From NCBI RefSeq assembly GCF_003993775.1, contig NZ_RJRZ01000006.1, positions 1 to 64,000 on the forward strand: DNA of 64,000 bases, in the 5' to 3' direction. This document shows, piece after piece, positions 41,889 through 50,863 of the stretch; the stretch's first letter is position 1; each line of letters opens with the position of its first letter. The notes beneath the pieces are model-generated. The model worked only from the letters and a program-made list of their open reading frames with translations. It had not been told where the DNA came from and ran no database searches. This DNA comes from Frigidibacter oleivorans. Its GTDB lineage: Bacteria > Pseudomonadota > Alphaproteobacteria > Rhodobacterales > Rhodobacteraceae. A program made the translations under genes and the position numbers.

Positions 41889-42251
41889 GTGACGGAACTG
41901 AAGCTGCGCCTGCTGTTCGAGGGCGCGATGCTGGGGCCGGGCAAGGCCGACCTGCTGGAGCGCATCCGCGACAGCGGCTCGATCTCGGCCGCCGGGCGGG
42001 CGATGGGGATGAGCTACAAGCGCGCCTGGTCGCTGGTCGAGGAGATGAACGCCACCTGGCGCGTCCCGCTGGTGGCCAGCGCGCGGGGCGGGCCGGGCGG
42101 CGGCGGGGCGCAGCTGACCGAGGCCGGGCACGAGGTGCTGCGGCTGTATCGCGCCGTGCTGGACCGGGCGGCCGCCGCCGCCGCGCCCGAACTTGCCGCG
42201 CTGGAGCGGATGCTGGGGCCGGCGGGCGAGGATATGTCCGGCGGGAAATAG
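41889..42251 (+). CDS. Short ModE-type molybdate-responsive repressor
   Basis: A 120-residue protein that is only the winged helix-turn-helix domain of ModE (LLFEGAMLGPGKADLLERIRDSGSISAAGRAMGMSYKRAWSLVEEMNA, here split for reading). It lacks the C-terminal TOBE/Mop domains that bind molybdate in full-length ModE (~260 residues). It starts with GTG at 41889 behind GGCAGGGGGG. The position directly upstream of modABC, with a palindrome between, points to control of that operon. How it senses molybdate without a ligand domain is open. Confidence 0.85.
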   Translation: MTELKLRLLFEGAMLGPGKADLLERIRDSGSISAAGRAMGMSYKRAWSLVEEMNATWRVPLVASARGGPGGGGAQLTEAGHEVLRLYRAVLDRAAAAAAPELAALERMLGPAGEDMSGGK

Positions 42252-42278
42252 CGGTTGCGCGGGCGGTCGGATCGGGGT

Positions 42279-42300
42279 GATATGTTCCGCAAGACATATC
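42279..42300 (+). promoter_or_regulatory. Candidate molybdate operator before modA
   Basis: GATATG (42279-42284) and CATATC (42295-42300) are perfect inverted arms 10 bp apart, an ATAT-bearing layout like known ModE boxes. The modA ATG follows 13 bp later, so binding would block transcription or translation initiation. A related GATATGTCCG occurs 48 bp upstream at 42231, inside the end of the repressor gene. Confidence 0.55.
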
Positions 42301-42313
42301 CGGGAAACCGCCC

Positions 42314-43075
42314 ATGACCCGCCGCCTTGCCGCCATCGCGCTTGTCCTTGCCGCCGCCGGAGGGGCGCCCGCCCGCGCGGAACAGGTGGTGGTCTTCGCC
42401 GCCGCCTCGATGAAGACCGCGCTGGACGAGGTGGCCGCCGGTTTCGAGGCCGGGACCGGCCATGACGTGACCGTCAGCTATGCCGGGTCGAACGCGCTGG
42501 CCCAGCAGATCATCCAGGGCGCGCCCGCCGACATTTTCGTCTCGGCTGCCGTCGAGTGGATGGACGAGGTGGAACAGGCGGGCCTTGTCGCCGAGGACAG
42601 CCGCCGCGACCTGTTGGGCAACAGCCTGGTGCTGATTGCCCATGGCAGGGATGTCCCGCCGGTGACCATCGCCCCGGGCCTCGACCTGCCGGGCCTGCTG
42701 CAGGGCGGGCGGCTGGCGATGGCGCTGGTCGATGCGGTGCCGGCCGGGCAATACGGCAAGGCGGCGCTGCAAGGCCTCGGCCTGTGGGAGACCGTCGCGC
42801 CTTCGGTGGCGCAGGCCGACAACGTGCGCGCGGCGCTGGCGCTGGTCTCGACCGGCGAGGCGCCCCTGGGCATCGTCTATGCGACCGATGCCGCGGCGGA
42901 TGACGCGGTGACGGTGATCGGCACCTTCCCCGCCGACAGCCACCCCGCCATCACCTATCCCGCCGCGCTGCTGGCCGGGGCGGCGGATGCGGCGGACCGG
43001 CAGTTCTACGAGGCGTTGTCCTCGGATGCGGCGGATGCGATCTTCGCGGCGCAGGGCTTTACCATCCTCGACTGA
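42314..43075 (+). CDS. modA: Molybdate-binding periplasmic protein ModA
   Basis: A 253-residue protein with a Sec signal peptide cleaved after PARA at about residue 22. The mature protein begins EQVVVFAAASMKTALDEV, the ModA signature with the ligand serine. SYAGSNALAQQIIQGAPADIFVSA and the C-terminal GIVYATDAAA segment complete the binding site. It delivers molybdate or tungstate to ModBC. It is the first gene behind the candidate ModE operator. Confidence 0.94.
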   Translation: MTRRLAAIALVLAAAGGAPARAEQVVVFAAASMKTALDEVAAGFEAGTGHDVTVSYAGSNALAQQIIQGAPADIFVSAAVEWMDEVEQAGLVAEDSRRDLLGNSLVLIAHGRDVPPVTIAPGLDLPGLLQGGRLAMALVDAVPAGQYGKAALQGLGLWETVAPSVAQADNVRAALALVSTGEAPLGIVYATDAAADDAVTVIGTFPADSHPAITYPAALLAGAADAADRQFYEALSSDAADAIFAAQGFTILD

Positions 43076-43101
43076 GAGGCAGGGGACAGGGCAGGAACCG
43101 G

Positions 43102-43800
43102 ATGCAGGACTGGCTCTCCCCCGAGGAATGGCAGGCGGTGGCGCTGTCGCTGCGGGTTTCGGCCTGGGCGGTGGCGGCGAGCCTGCCCCTGGGCATTCTC
43201 GTCGCCTATGCGCTGGCCCGCTGGCGCTTTCCGGGGCGGGGCCTGCTGAACGGGCTGGTGCATCTGCCGCTGATCCTGCCGCCGGTCGTCACCGGCTATC
43301 TGCTGCTGCTGACCTTCGGGCGGCGCGGCGCGGTGGGCCAGATCCTCGACCAGTGGTTCGGCATCGTGCTGGCCTTCCGCTGGACGGGGGCGGCGCTGGC
43401 GGCGGCGGTGATGGCCTTCCCGCTGATGGTGCGCGCGATCCGGCTGGCGATCGAGGCGGTGGACCCGCGGCTGGAACAGGCGGCGGGCACGCTCGGCGCC
43501 TCGCGGCCCTGGGTCTTTGCCACGGTCACGCTGCCGCTGATCCTGCCCGGCATCGTCGCGGGTACGATCCTCGCCTTCGCCAAGGCGATGGGCGAATTCG
43601 GCGCCACCATCACCTTTGTGTCCAACATTCCCGGCCAGACCCAGACGCTGCCCTCGGCGATCTACAGCTTCCTGCAGGTGCCGGGGGGCGAGGCGCAGGC
43701 GGCGCGGCTGGTTCTGGTGGCGATCGCCATCGCCATGGCCGCGCTGCTGCTGTCGGAATGGGTGGCCCGCGCCATCGCCCGCCGGATCGCCGGCGCATGA
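43102..43800 (+). CDS. modB: Molybdate ABC transporter permease ModB
   Basis: A 232-residue inner-membrane permease with about five spans. The coupling motif is EAVDPRLEQAAGTLGASRPWVFATVTLPLILPGI (EAA loop), with FAKAMGEFGATITFVSNIPGQTQTLP, typical of ModB, following. It lies 26 bp after modA and overlaps modC by 4 bp. Confidence 0.94.
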   Translation: MQDWLSPEEWQAVALSLRVSAWAVAASLPLGILVAYALARWRFPGRGLLNGLVHLPLILPPVVTGYLLLLTFGRRGAVGQILDQWFGIVLAFRWTGAALAAAVMAFPLMVRAIRLAIEAVDPRLEQAAGTLGASRPWVFATVTLPLILPGIVAGTILAFAKAMGEFGATITFVSNIPGQTQTLPSAIYSFLQVPGGEAQAARLVLVAIAIAMAALLLSEWVARAIARRIAGA

Positions 43801-44882
43801 CGCTGGAGGTGGCGCTGCAGCACCGCTTTCCGGGCGTGACGCTCGACATCGCCTTCACGGCGCCGGCGGGGGTGACGGCGCTGCACGGGCGGTCGGGATC
43901 GGGCAAGACCTCGGTCGTCAATGCGGTGGCGGGGCTGCTGCGGCCGCAGGCGGGGCGGATCGTGCTGGACGGGCAGGTGCTGTTCGACAGCGCGGCGGGC
44001 GTGAACCTGCCGCCGCATCGCCGGCGGATGGGCTATGTCTTTCAGGACGCGCGGCTGTTCCCGCATCTGACGGTGCGGCAGAACCTGACCTATGGCCGCT
44101 GGTTCGCGCCCCCCGGCCCGGGGCCGGACCTGGCCCGGGTGGTGGATCTGCTGGGCATCGGCCCGATCCTCGCGCGCCGCCCCGGGGCGCTGTCGGGGGG
44201 CGAACGCCAGCGCGTCGCCATCGGCCGGGCGATCCTGTCCCGGCCGCGGCTGCTGCTGATGGACGAACCGCTCGCGGCGCTGGACGATGCGCGCAAGGCC
44301 GAGATCCTGCCCTATCTGGAACGGCTGCGCGACGGGCTGGGCCTGCCGGTGCTCTATGTCAGCCACGCCATGTCCGAGGTGGCGCGGCTGGCCGCGACAC
44401 TGGTGCTGATCGAGGCGGGCCGCGTCACCGCCGCCGGCCCGGCGACGGCGCTGCTGTCGGACCCGGCGCTTGCCCCGATGATCGGCCTGCGCGAGACGGG
44501 GGCGATCCTGACCGCGCGGGTCGCCGCGCATGAGGCGGACGGGCTGACCCGGCTCGACAGCCCGGCGGGGCCATTATGGCTGCCGCAGGTGGCGGCACCG
44601 CCGGGGGCGGCGCTGCGCCTGCGCATCCTCGCGCAGGACGTGATGCTGGCCGTGGCGCGGCCCGAGGGCATCTCGGCGCTGAACGTGTTGCCCGCGACGG
44701 TGGCCGAGATCCGGCAGGGCGAGGGGCCGGGCGTGCTGGTGCGGCTGGCGGCGGGCGAGGCGACGCTGCTGTCCCGCATCACCCGGCGGTCGGCCGGTGC
44801 GCTGGCGCTGGCGCCCGGGCGGCCGGTCTTCGCGGTGTTGAAGGCCGTCGCCGTGGCGCAAGAGGATGTGGGTTCCGGCTGA
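43797..44882 (+). CDS. modC: Molybdate ABC transporter ATPase ModC
   Basis: A 361-residue ATPase. Walker A is GRSGSGKTSV, the signature LSGGERQRVAIGRAIL, and Walker B LLLMDEPLAALD. The C-terminal ~70 residues form a TOBE/Mop domain (SALNVLPATVAEIRQGEGPGVLVRL), which binds molybdate and may partly replace the sensing domain missing in the short ModE upstream. It ends the operon; a hairpin follows. Confidence 0.94.
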   Translation: MTLEVALQHRFPGVTLDIAFTAPAGVTALHGRSGSGKTSVVNAVAGLLRPQAGRIVLDGQVLFDSAAGVNLPPHRRRMGYVFQDARLFPHLTVRQNLTYGRWFAPPGPGPDLARVVDLLGIGPILARRPGALSGGERQRVAIGRAILSRPRLLLMDEPLAALDDARKAEILPYLERLRDGLGLPVLYVSHAMSEVARLAATLVLIEAGRVTAAGPATALLSDPALAPMIGLRETGAILTARVAAHEADGLTRLDSPAGPLWLPQVAAPPGAALRLRILAQDVMLAVARPEGISALNVLPATVAEIRQGEGPGVLVRLAAGEATLLSRITRRSAGALALAPGRPVFAVLKAVAVAQEDVGSG

Positions 44883-44892
44883 CCCATGACGC

Positions 44893-44919
44893 CCCTTGCC
44901 CCGTCTTGTGCGGCAAGGG
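44893..44919 (+). terminator. Hairpin after modC
   Basis: CCCTTGCC (44893-44900) and GGCAAGGG (44912-44919) pair perfectly around an 11-nt loop, 10 bp behind the modC stop. No T-run follows. The next 40 bp are AT-rich (TAGCTAAGTAAAATACTCAG) and probably hold the promoter of the AraC-type gene. Confidence 0.5.
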
Positions 44920-45002
44920 CGGCTCGCGTATAGCTAAGTAAAATACTCAGAATTACGCGACCGGGTCAGGCGGCGACTGCCCCGGGTCAAGGAGCGCGGC
45001 AG

Positions 45003-45977
45003 ATGGGGTTTCTTCCCTCCATGCAGGCGGACCTTCAGGGGATCCGCGCGACCCGGCCCCTGCGGTTCCGGGAATGGGAAGGCGTGGTCGCGGACCTGTG
45101 GCATGCGCAGGGCACGGCGGGCGGTGGCGGGCATTACCTGTCGCCCCATCCCCGGATCGTGCTGTTCCTCGACGAGGGCGCGGAGGCGGTCGAACTCGCC
45201 GGGCCGGGGGGTGCGCTGCGGCGGGCCTCGGCGCTCTATGTGCCGCCGGGCCTGCCGATCCGGTCGCGGATCGCGGCGACGCGGGACTTCGCGCATGTCG
45301 ACCTGCATCTTCAGGCGGAACCGCTGGCGGCGCGGCTGTCGGGGCTCGGCCATCCCGTGGCGCTGGACCGGCCGATGTTCCGCATGGCGGGCGAACCGCT
45401 GCGGCAGCTGGCCCGGATGCTCGCGGCGGAAATCGACCGCCCGCGCCGGGGGCGGCTGCTGCTGGAGGGGCTGCTGCTGGCCACGCTGGCGGAGGTCTTT
45501 GCCGCCGACCCGCAGGAGGAGGCGAACGAGGACGATCCGCGCGGCGGAGGGCTCACGCCCTATCAGCTGGCCGCCGTCACCCGGCTGGCGGATCAGCGGA
45601 TGGATCGCCGGCTGGCCGTCGCCGAACTGGCGCGGGCGGCGGGCCTGTCCGAAGGCTGGTTCTCGCACGCATTCAAGCGCAGCACCGGGCAGACCCCGCA
45701 ACGCTGGCTGACGCGCCGCCGCGTCGCCGCCGCGGCCAGCCTGATGCGGGCGGATCCGCGCCGCAGCCTGGCCGAGATCGCGGCGGCCACAGGCTTCGCC
45801 GATCAGGCGCATCTGACCCGCGCCTTCCGTGCCGAACATGGCCTGCCCCCGGCCGCATGGCGGCGCGGCGGGCCGACGGCGGCTGCGTTTTCCGCAGGAC
45901 CGTCCAATGCACAGCAGGATGAGACAAGCCAGAGGCCTGTTCCCGAGTTAATTGCTCGACAATTGCCGCAAGGCTGA
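45003..45977 (+). CDS. AraC-family regulator of the siderophore locus
   Basis: A 324-residue AraC/XylS regulator. The N-terminal part is a beta-rich effector domain with LYVPPGLPIRSRIAAT. The C-terminal ~100 residues contain both helix-turn-helix motifs (LAVAELARAAGLSEGWFSHAFKRSTGQTP and SLAEIAAATGFADQAHLTRAFRAEHG, each interrupted here only for reading). It resembles PchR-type regulators that respond to ferric siderophore. Its 3' end is 19 bp from the TonB receptor gene, whose promoter must overlap it. An AAGGAG site precedes the ATG. Confidence 0.87.
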   Translation: MGFLPSMQADLQGIRATRPLRFREWEGVVADLWHAQGTAGGGGHYLSPHPRIVLFLDEGAEAVELAGPGGALRRASALYVPPGLPIRSRIAATRDFAHVDLHLQAEPLAARLSGLGHPVALDRPMFRMAGEPLRQLARMLAAEIDRPRRGRLLLEGLLLATLAEVFAADPQEEANEDDPRGGGLTPYQLAAVTRLADQRMDRRLAVAELARAAGLSEGWFSHAFKRSTGQTPQRWLTRRRVAAAASLMRADPRRSLAEIAAATGFADQAHLTRAFRAEHGLPPAAWRRGGPTAAAFSAGPSNAQQDETSQRPVPELIARQLPQG

Positions 45978-45996
45978 CATCAGACGGGACAGACCC

Positions 45997-48126
45997 ATGC
46001 CATCCACCCTTGCCGCCCGCATTCTCGGGCAAACCGCGCTTGTCGCGCTGCTTCTTCCCGCCGGGCTGACCGCCGCCCGCGCCCAGGACACGGTGCTGCC
46101 CTCGGGCGAGATCCTGCTGGACGAGCTGACGATCGAGCGCGGCGACGGCGGCACCGGGCCGGTCAACGGCCGGGTCGACGCGGCCACCCTGACCGGATCG
46201 AAGACGGCGGTGCCCGTGACCGAGATCCCGCAATCCGTGTCGATCATCGGCGCCGAGGAACTGGAAGCGGCCAACGCCAACAAGATCGACTCGGTGCTGG
46301 GCTATGTCGCGGGCGTGCAGGGCGCGCCCTACGGCTTTGACAGCGACACCAACTGGCATTTCATCCGCGGCTTCCAGACCACCGCGACCGGCGTCTATCA
46401 GGACGGGCTGCAGCACTACTCCTACGGCTTCGGCGGCTATTACATCGACCCCTTCCTCGTCGAGCGGATCGAGGTGCTGCGCGGCGCGGCCTCGGTCCTC
46501 TATGGCGGATCGAGCCCCGGGGGCCTGCTGAACTACGTCTCCAAGACCCCGACCGGCATCGACGAGACCGAGGCAGAGATCGGCGTGGATGAAGAGGGCC
46601 GCGCCTGGACCGGGCTCGACATGAACCGCGTGACCGACGGCGGGCTCGCCTACCGGCTGACGGGCAAGGTCGAGCGGGTGGACGGCAACGGCGCCTTCGA
46701 CGCGGGCTTCCACGGGGTGCTGGCGCCCTCGCTGTCCTTCACCACCGATGACGGCACCGACATCACCGTGATCGCCAGCTATACGAAGGTGGACGAGGAT
46801 CACGCCGGCGGATCGTGGCTGCCCTATGTCGGCACCGTCGAGGCGGGCGATTTCGGCCGGATCGACCGCGACTTCAACACCTCGGAACCCTCGCTCGACT
46901 GGTACGAGCGCGAACAGTTCATGGTCACGGGGATCATCAGCAAGGATTTCGGCGCCTGGACGCTGAACTCGACCACCCGCGCCGCATGGTCCAAGGTCGA
47001 TGAAAGCGCGCCCTACGGCAACGGGCTGGACGACGCGACCGACTCGCTGTTCCGGCTGCTCTTCGCGCAGACGAGCGAGACGACCGCGCTGCTGAACGAC
47101 ACCCGGGCCGAAACCACTCTGACCGCGGGCGGGGCGGAACACCGGCTGATGTTCGGCATCGACAGCCGCTATTTCGAGCTGGACCAGGAACAGGCCTTCA
47201 ACTTCGGCACCAACCTGTCGATCGACGACCCCGATTACGGTCAGCCGCAGCCCGACCTGTTCGCCCCCTATATCGACGGCACGACGACGCAGCAGGGCGT
47301 GGGCCTTTATGCGCAGGACCAGATCCGCTGGGGCGACGGCTGGATCGCCACGCTGAACCTGCGCCACGACTGGGTCTGGACCGAGTCCGAGGGCCTGCCG
47401 GAGTTCGAGACGGATGACAGCGAAACGACCTGGCGCGCCGGCATCGCGAAGGAATTCGCCAACGGGCTGACGCCCTATGCGTCCTACGCCACCTATTTCA
47501 ATCCGCAGATCGGCACCCTGACGAACGGCGATCCGCAGCAGGCAGAGACCGGCGAGCAATACGAGATCGGGGTGAAATGGCAGCCCACCGGCCGCAACCT
47601 GCTGGTGACGGCGGCGCTGTTCGACATCACCCGGGACAACGTGGTGCAGACCAACGGCATCTTCGTTACCGAACAACTGGGCCGCGTCAGCTCTCGCGGG
47701 TTCGAGATCGAGGCGAAGGGCGAGGTCGCGCCCGGCCTGACGCTGGCCGCCGCCTACACCGACATGGATGTCGAGATCGAGAAGACCAACGACGCCACGA
47801 CCGAGGGCAAGACCCCGTTCTCGGTGATCGACCGCTTCGCCTCGCTGAAGCTGACATGGGACGTGCCGCAGGCCGAAGGGCTGACGCTGACCGGCGGCGT
47901 GCGCTGGCTGGGCGACAGCTGGGCCGACAACCAGAACACGCTGAAGGTGCCCTCGGTCACGCTGTACGACGCCGGGGCGAGCTATGACTTCGCCGATGGC
48001 TGGAAGGCCAATCTGGCGGTGACCAACCTGACCGACGAAACCTATGTCTCGTCCTGCCAGGGCGCCTCCTACTGCTTCTACGGCGACGGCCGGCGCGCCT
48101 CGCTTTCGCTTGCGCGCAGCTTCTGA
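45997..48126 (+). CDS. TonB-dependent ferric-siderophore receptor
   Basis: A 709-residue outer-membrane receptor. The signal peptide ends at ARA (~residue 30). A TonB-box-like segment LDELTIERG follows, then the plug domain (TEIPQSVSIIGAEELEAANA, RIEVLRGAASVLYGGSSPGG) and the 22-strand barrel. It ends in an aromatic residue (LARSF), as required for assembly. The plug and FhuA/FpvA-type PQSVSII motif indicate a hydroxamate or mixed siderophore receptor, but the ligand cannot be told. The gene lies behind the AraC regulator. AATTG-CTCGA-CAATT (45950-45964) just upstream may be its operator. Confidence 0.92.
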   Translation: MPSTLAARILGQTALVALLLPAGLTAARAQDTVLPSGEILLDELTIERGDGGTGPVNGRVDAATLTGSKTAVPVTEIPQSVSIIGAEELEAANANKIDSVLGYVAGVQGAPYGFDSDTNWHFIRGFQTTATGVYQDGLQHYSYGFGGYYIDPFLVERIEVLRGAASVLYGGSSPGGLLNYVSKTPTGIDETEAEIGVDEEGRAWTGLDMNRVTDGGLAYRLTGKVERVDGNGAFDAGFHGVLAPSLSFTTDDGTDITVIASYTKVDEDHAGGSWLPYVGTVEAGDFGRIDRDFNTSEPSLDWYEREQFMVTGIISKDFGAWTLNSTTRAAWSKVDESAPYGNGLDDATDSLFRLLFAQTSETTALLNDTRAETTLTAGGAEHRLMFGIDSRYFELDQEQAFNFGTNLSIDDPDYGQPQPDLFAPYIDGTTTQQGVGLYAQDQIRWGDGWIATLNLRHDWVWTESEGLPEFETDDSETTWRAGIAKEFANGLTPYASYATYFNPQIGTLTNGDPQQAETGEQYEIGVKWQPTGRNLLVTAALFDITRDNVVQTNGIFVTEQLGRVSSRGFEIEAKGEVAPGLTLAAAYTDMDVEIEKTNDATTEGKTPFSVIDRFASLKLTWDVPQAEGLTLTGGVRWLGDSWADNQNTLKVPSVTLYDAGASYDFADGWKANLAVTNLTDETYVSSCQGASYCFYGDGRRASLSLARSF

Positions 48127-48186
48127 GGTTGCGACAAGACCCGCGCGGGCCGATGCGGCCCGCGCCCCCGCTGACAGGACACACCC

Positions 48187-49890
48187 ATGCTTCGCCAGTT
48201 CCTGGCCTATTACCGCCCGTGGCAGGGTCTGTTCTGGCTCGATTTCGGCTGCGCGGTGCTGTCGGGGTTGCTGGAACTGGCCTTTCCGCTGGCAGTATCC
48301 GCCTTCATCGACCGGCTGCTGCCGCGGGGCGACTGGGGGCTGACGCTGGCGGCGGCCGCGGGGCTGCTGGTTATCTATCTGGTGAATGCCGGGCTGATGG
48401 CGGTGGTGATCTACTGGGGCCACAAGCTGGGCATCAATATCGAGACGGAGATGCGCCGCCGCGCCTTCGAGCATCTGCAGAAGCTGAGCTGGCGCTATTT
48501 CGACCGGGTCCGCACCGGCAAGCTGGTGGCCCGCGTCACCCGCGACCTGGAAGAGATCGGCGAGGTGGCGCATCACGGGCCGGAAGACCTGTTCATCGCG
48601 GTGATGACCTTCGCGGGGGCTTTCCTGCTGATGCTGGGCATCAACGCGCAGCTCGCGCTGATGACCGCCGTCATCGTGCCGGCGGCGGTGATCCTCGTGT
48701 CGGTCTATGGCGGGCGGATGACGGCGACCTGGCGGTCGATCTATTCCCGCGTCGCCGATTTCAACGTGCGGCTGGAAGAGAATGTCGGCGGGATCCGGGT
48801 CGTGCAGGCCTTCGCCAACGAAGAGCATGAAAAGGCGCTGTTCGCCGTCGACAACGCCCGCTACCGCCGGACGAAGCTGGATGCCTACAAGGTGATGGCG
48901 GCCTCTTCGGCGCTGCAATACATGGGCATGCGGCTGGTGCAGGTCGCGGTCATGGTCGCGGGCGCCTATTTCGTGCTGCGAGGCGAGATGACGGCGGGCG
49001 GTTTCGTGGGCTTCCTGCTGCTGGTGGGCGTGTTCTTCCGGCCGCTCGACAAGATCGCTTCGGTGATCGAGACCTATCCGAAGGGCATCGCCGGCTTTCG
49101 CCGCTATCTGGAACTGCTGGAGACCGAACCCGAAATCGCGGATGCCCCCCATGCCCGGCCCGCGCCGAGCCTGACCGGCGCCATGCGGTTCGAGGGTGTG
49201 GGCTTCGGCTATGACCCCGCCCGCCCGGTGCTGGCCGATATCGACCTGACGGTGACCCCGGGCGAGACGCTGGCCTTCGTCGGCCCCTCGGGCGCGGGCA
49301 AGACGACGCTGCTGGCGCTGGTGCCGCGCTTCTACGACCCGACGGCGGGGAGGATCACGCTGGACGGCATCGACCTGCGCGACCTGACGCTCGCCTCGCT
49401 GCGCCAGCAGGTGGGCATCGTCAGCCAGGACGTGTTCCTGTTCGGCGGCACCCTGCGCGAAAACATCGGCTATGGCCGGCTCGGCGCGACCGAACCCGAG
49501 ATCGTCGCCGCCGCCGCCAAGGCGCAGCTTGGCCCGATGATCGAGGCCCTGCCCGAGGGGCTGGACACCGTGGTGGGCGAACGCGGCGTGATGCTGTCCG
49601 GCGGGCAGAAGCAGCGGGTGGCCATCGCCCGCGCCTTCCTGAAGAACCCGCCGATCCTGATCCTCGACGAGGCGACCTCGGCGCTCGACACGGAAACGGA
49701 ACGCGAGATCCAGGCGGCGCTGGATGCGCTGGCGGTGGGCCGCACCACGCTGATCATCGCGCACCGGCTGGGCACCATCCGCCATGCCGACCGGATCGTG
49801 GTGATGGAAGGCGGCCGCATCGTCGAGACCGGCACCCATGCCGAACTGGCGGTGCGCGGCGGGCGCTATGCGCGGCTGAGCGCGGCCTGA
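48187..49890 (+). CDS. ABCB-type transporter, fused permease and ATPase
   Basis: A 567-residue half transporter. Six membrane spans (residues 1-310) precede an ATPase domain with Walker A GPSGAGKTTL, signature LSGGQKQRVAIARAFL and Walker B ILILDEATSALD. It belongs to the exporter-fold family. Some members of this fold, such as IrtAB and YbtPQ, import ferric siderophores, so direction cannot be assigned from sequence. It follows the TonB receptor by 60 bp on the same strand and meets the siderophore-interacting reductase gene tail to tail with 1 bp between them. Confidence 0.9.
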   Translation: MLRQFLAYYRPWQGLFWLDFGCAVLSGLLELAFPLAVSAFIDRLLPRGDWGLTLAAAAGLLVIYLVNAGLMAVVIYWGHKLGINIETEMRRRAFEHLQKLSWRYFDRVRTGKLVARVTRDLEEIGEVAHHGPEDLFIAVMTFAGAFLLMLGINAQLALMTAVIVPAAVILVSVYGGRMTATWRSIYSRVADFNVRLEENVGGIRVVQAFANEEHEKALFAVDNARYRRTKLDAYKVMAASSALQYMGMRLVQVAVMVAGAYFVLRGEMTAGGFVGFLLLVGVFFRPLDKIASVIETYPKGIAGFRRYLELLETEPEIADAPHARPAPSLTGAMRFEGVGFGYDPARPVLADIDLTVTPGETLAFVGPSGAGKTTLLALVPRFYDPTAGRITLDGIDLRDLTLASLRQQVGIVSQDVFLFGGTLRENIGYGRLGATEPEIVAAAAKAQLGPMIEALPEGLDTVVGERGVMLSGGQKQRVAIARAFLKNPPILILDEATSALDTETEREIQAALDALAVGRTTLIIAHRLGTIRHADRIVVMEGGRIVETGTHAELAVRGGRYARLSAA

Positions 49891-49891
49891 G

Positions 49892-50863
49892 CTAGCTCCA
49901 GTAGGCGGCGGCGGTGAAGTCGCGCTTGCCCATCCCGCGCCCGGCCAGATGTGCCCGCGCCCGGCGGGCCGCATCCTCGTGCCCGGCGAACCAGACATGG
50001 GTGCCCGGCGCGATCTGCGCCGCCTCCAGCGCCGCCGTCAGGTCATCGGTCCGCGTCACCCGCGGATCGGCGGCGAGCGATCCCATATCCTCGGCCGCCA
50101 CCTGCAGCACCGCCCGCGCCGGCCGGTCCGTCAGCGCCAGCATCCGCGCGATGGCGGGCAGGGCGGTGGCATCGCCGAGCAGCATCAGCCGGTCCGCCTC
50201 GGGCAGCCAGCCGCCGCCGGGGCCGATCACGCCGACCGTATCGCCGGGGCCGGTGCTGGCGGCCCAGTGGCAGGTCGGGCTGCCGGCATGGCGGAAGATG
50301 TCGAACTCGAGCCAGTCGCCGGCCTGACCGGCCAGCGTGTAAACCGGGCGGTGCAGGGCGTCGCGGCCCTCGGGCCAGACGGTGCGGCCGGTGGCGGCGA
50401 TCCGGGGCCAGACCGGGGCGCGCCCGCGCGGGGGCAGCAGCAGCCGGAAATGCAGGCCACCGGTGGCGAAGCGCGCCGCCTCTTCCCCCCGCAGGCGCAC
50501 CCGCAGGAAGCCGGGTGAGCGTGCCCGAACCGACACCACCCGCATCAGGGCCAGACCCGGCGCCAGCGCCCCTTCCTCCACCGCATCCCAGGCGACGGCC
50601 ACGCCTTCGGCCGCCAGCAGTTCGGCCAGCGCGTCGCGGATCACCTGCACCAGCCGCCGTTCGGGCGCGCGGATCGCCATCCGCGCCCCGGCGGGCGAGA
50701 CGGCGCAGGTCAGCTCGCCCCCCCACAGCAGCAGCGTCAGCAGCCCGTCCGCCTCGTGCAGTTCCAGATCCCATTCCGCCGCGCGGGCCTTCAGCGCCGC
50801 CAGCGCCGCGCCCGCGCCCTGCCGGATCTCGCCCGCGGCCCGATATTCGCCAAGCGCGCTCAC
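49892..50863 (-). CDS. Siderophore-interacting protein with DUF2218 domain
   Basis: A 323-residue protein. Residues ~1-95 match the DUF2218 domain (LKARAAEWDLELHEADGLLTL onward). Residues ~105-323 form the FAD-binding reductase domain of siderophore-interacting proteins (RPVYTLAGQAGDWLEFDIFRH, CHWAASTGPGDTVGVIGPGG, and the LLLGDATALPAIARML block). The family reduces ferric siderophore in the cytoplasm to free iron. A GTG start overlaps the stop of the ATPase gene, and it is the last gene of the Fec-type operon. Confidence 0.9.
   Translation of the reverse strand: MSALGEYRAAGEIRQGAGAALAALKARAAEWDLELHEADGLLTLLLWGGELTCAVSPAGARMAIRAPERRLVQVIRDALAELLAAEGVAVAWDAVEEGALAPGLALMRVVSVRARSPGFLRVRLRGEEAARFATGGLHFRLLLPPRGRAPVWPRIAATGRTVWPEGRDALHRPVYTLAGQAGDWLEFDIFRHAGSPTCHWAASTGPGDTVGVIGPGGGWLPEADRLMLLGDATALPAIARMLALTDRPARAVLQVAAEDMGSLAADPRVTRTDDLTAALEAAQIAPGTHVWFAGHEDAARRARAHLAGRGMGKRDFTAAAYWS

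Noticed and set aside
45673-49998. A 1441-codon open frame on the minus strand, antisense to the TonB receptor and ABCB-type transporter
   Set aside because: It is rich in Arg, Gly, His and Gln without any domain, as is typical of antisense frames in very GC-rich genes. Both plus-strand genes are well conserved.
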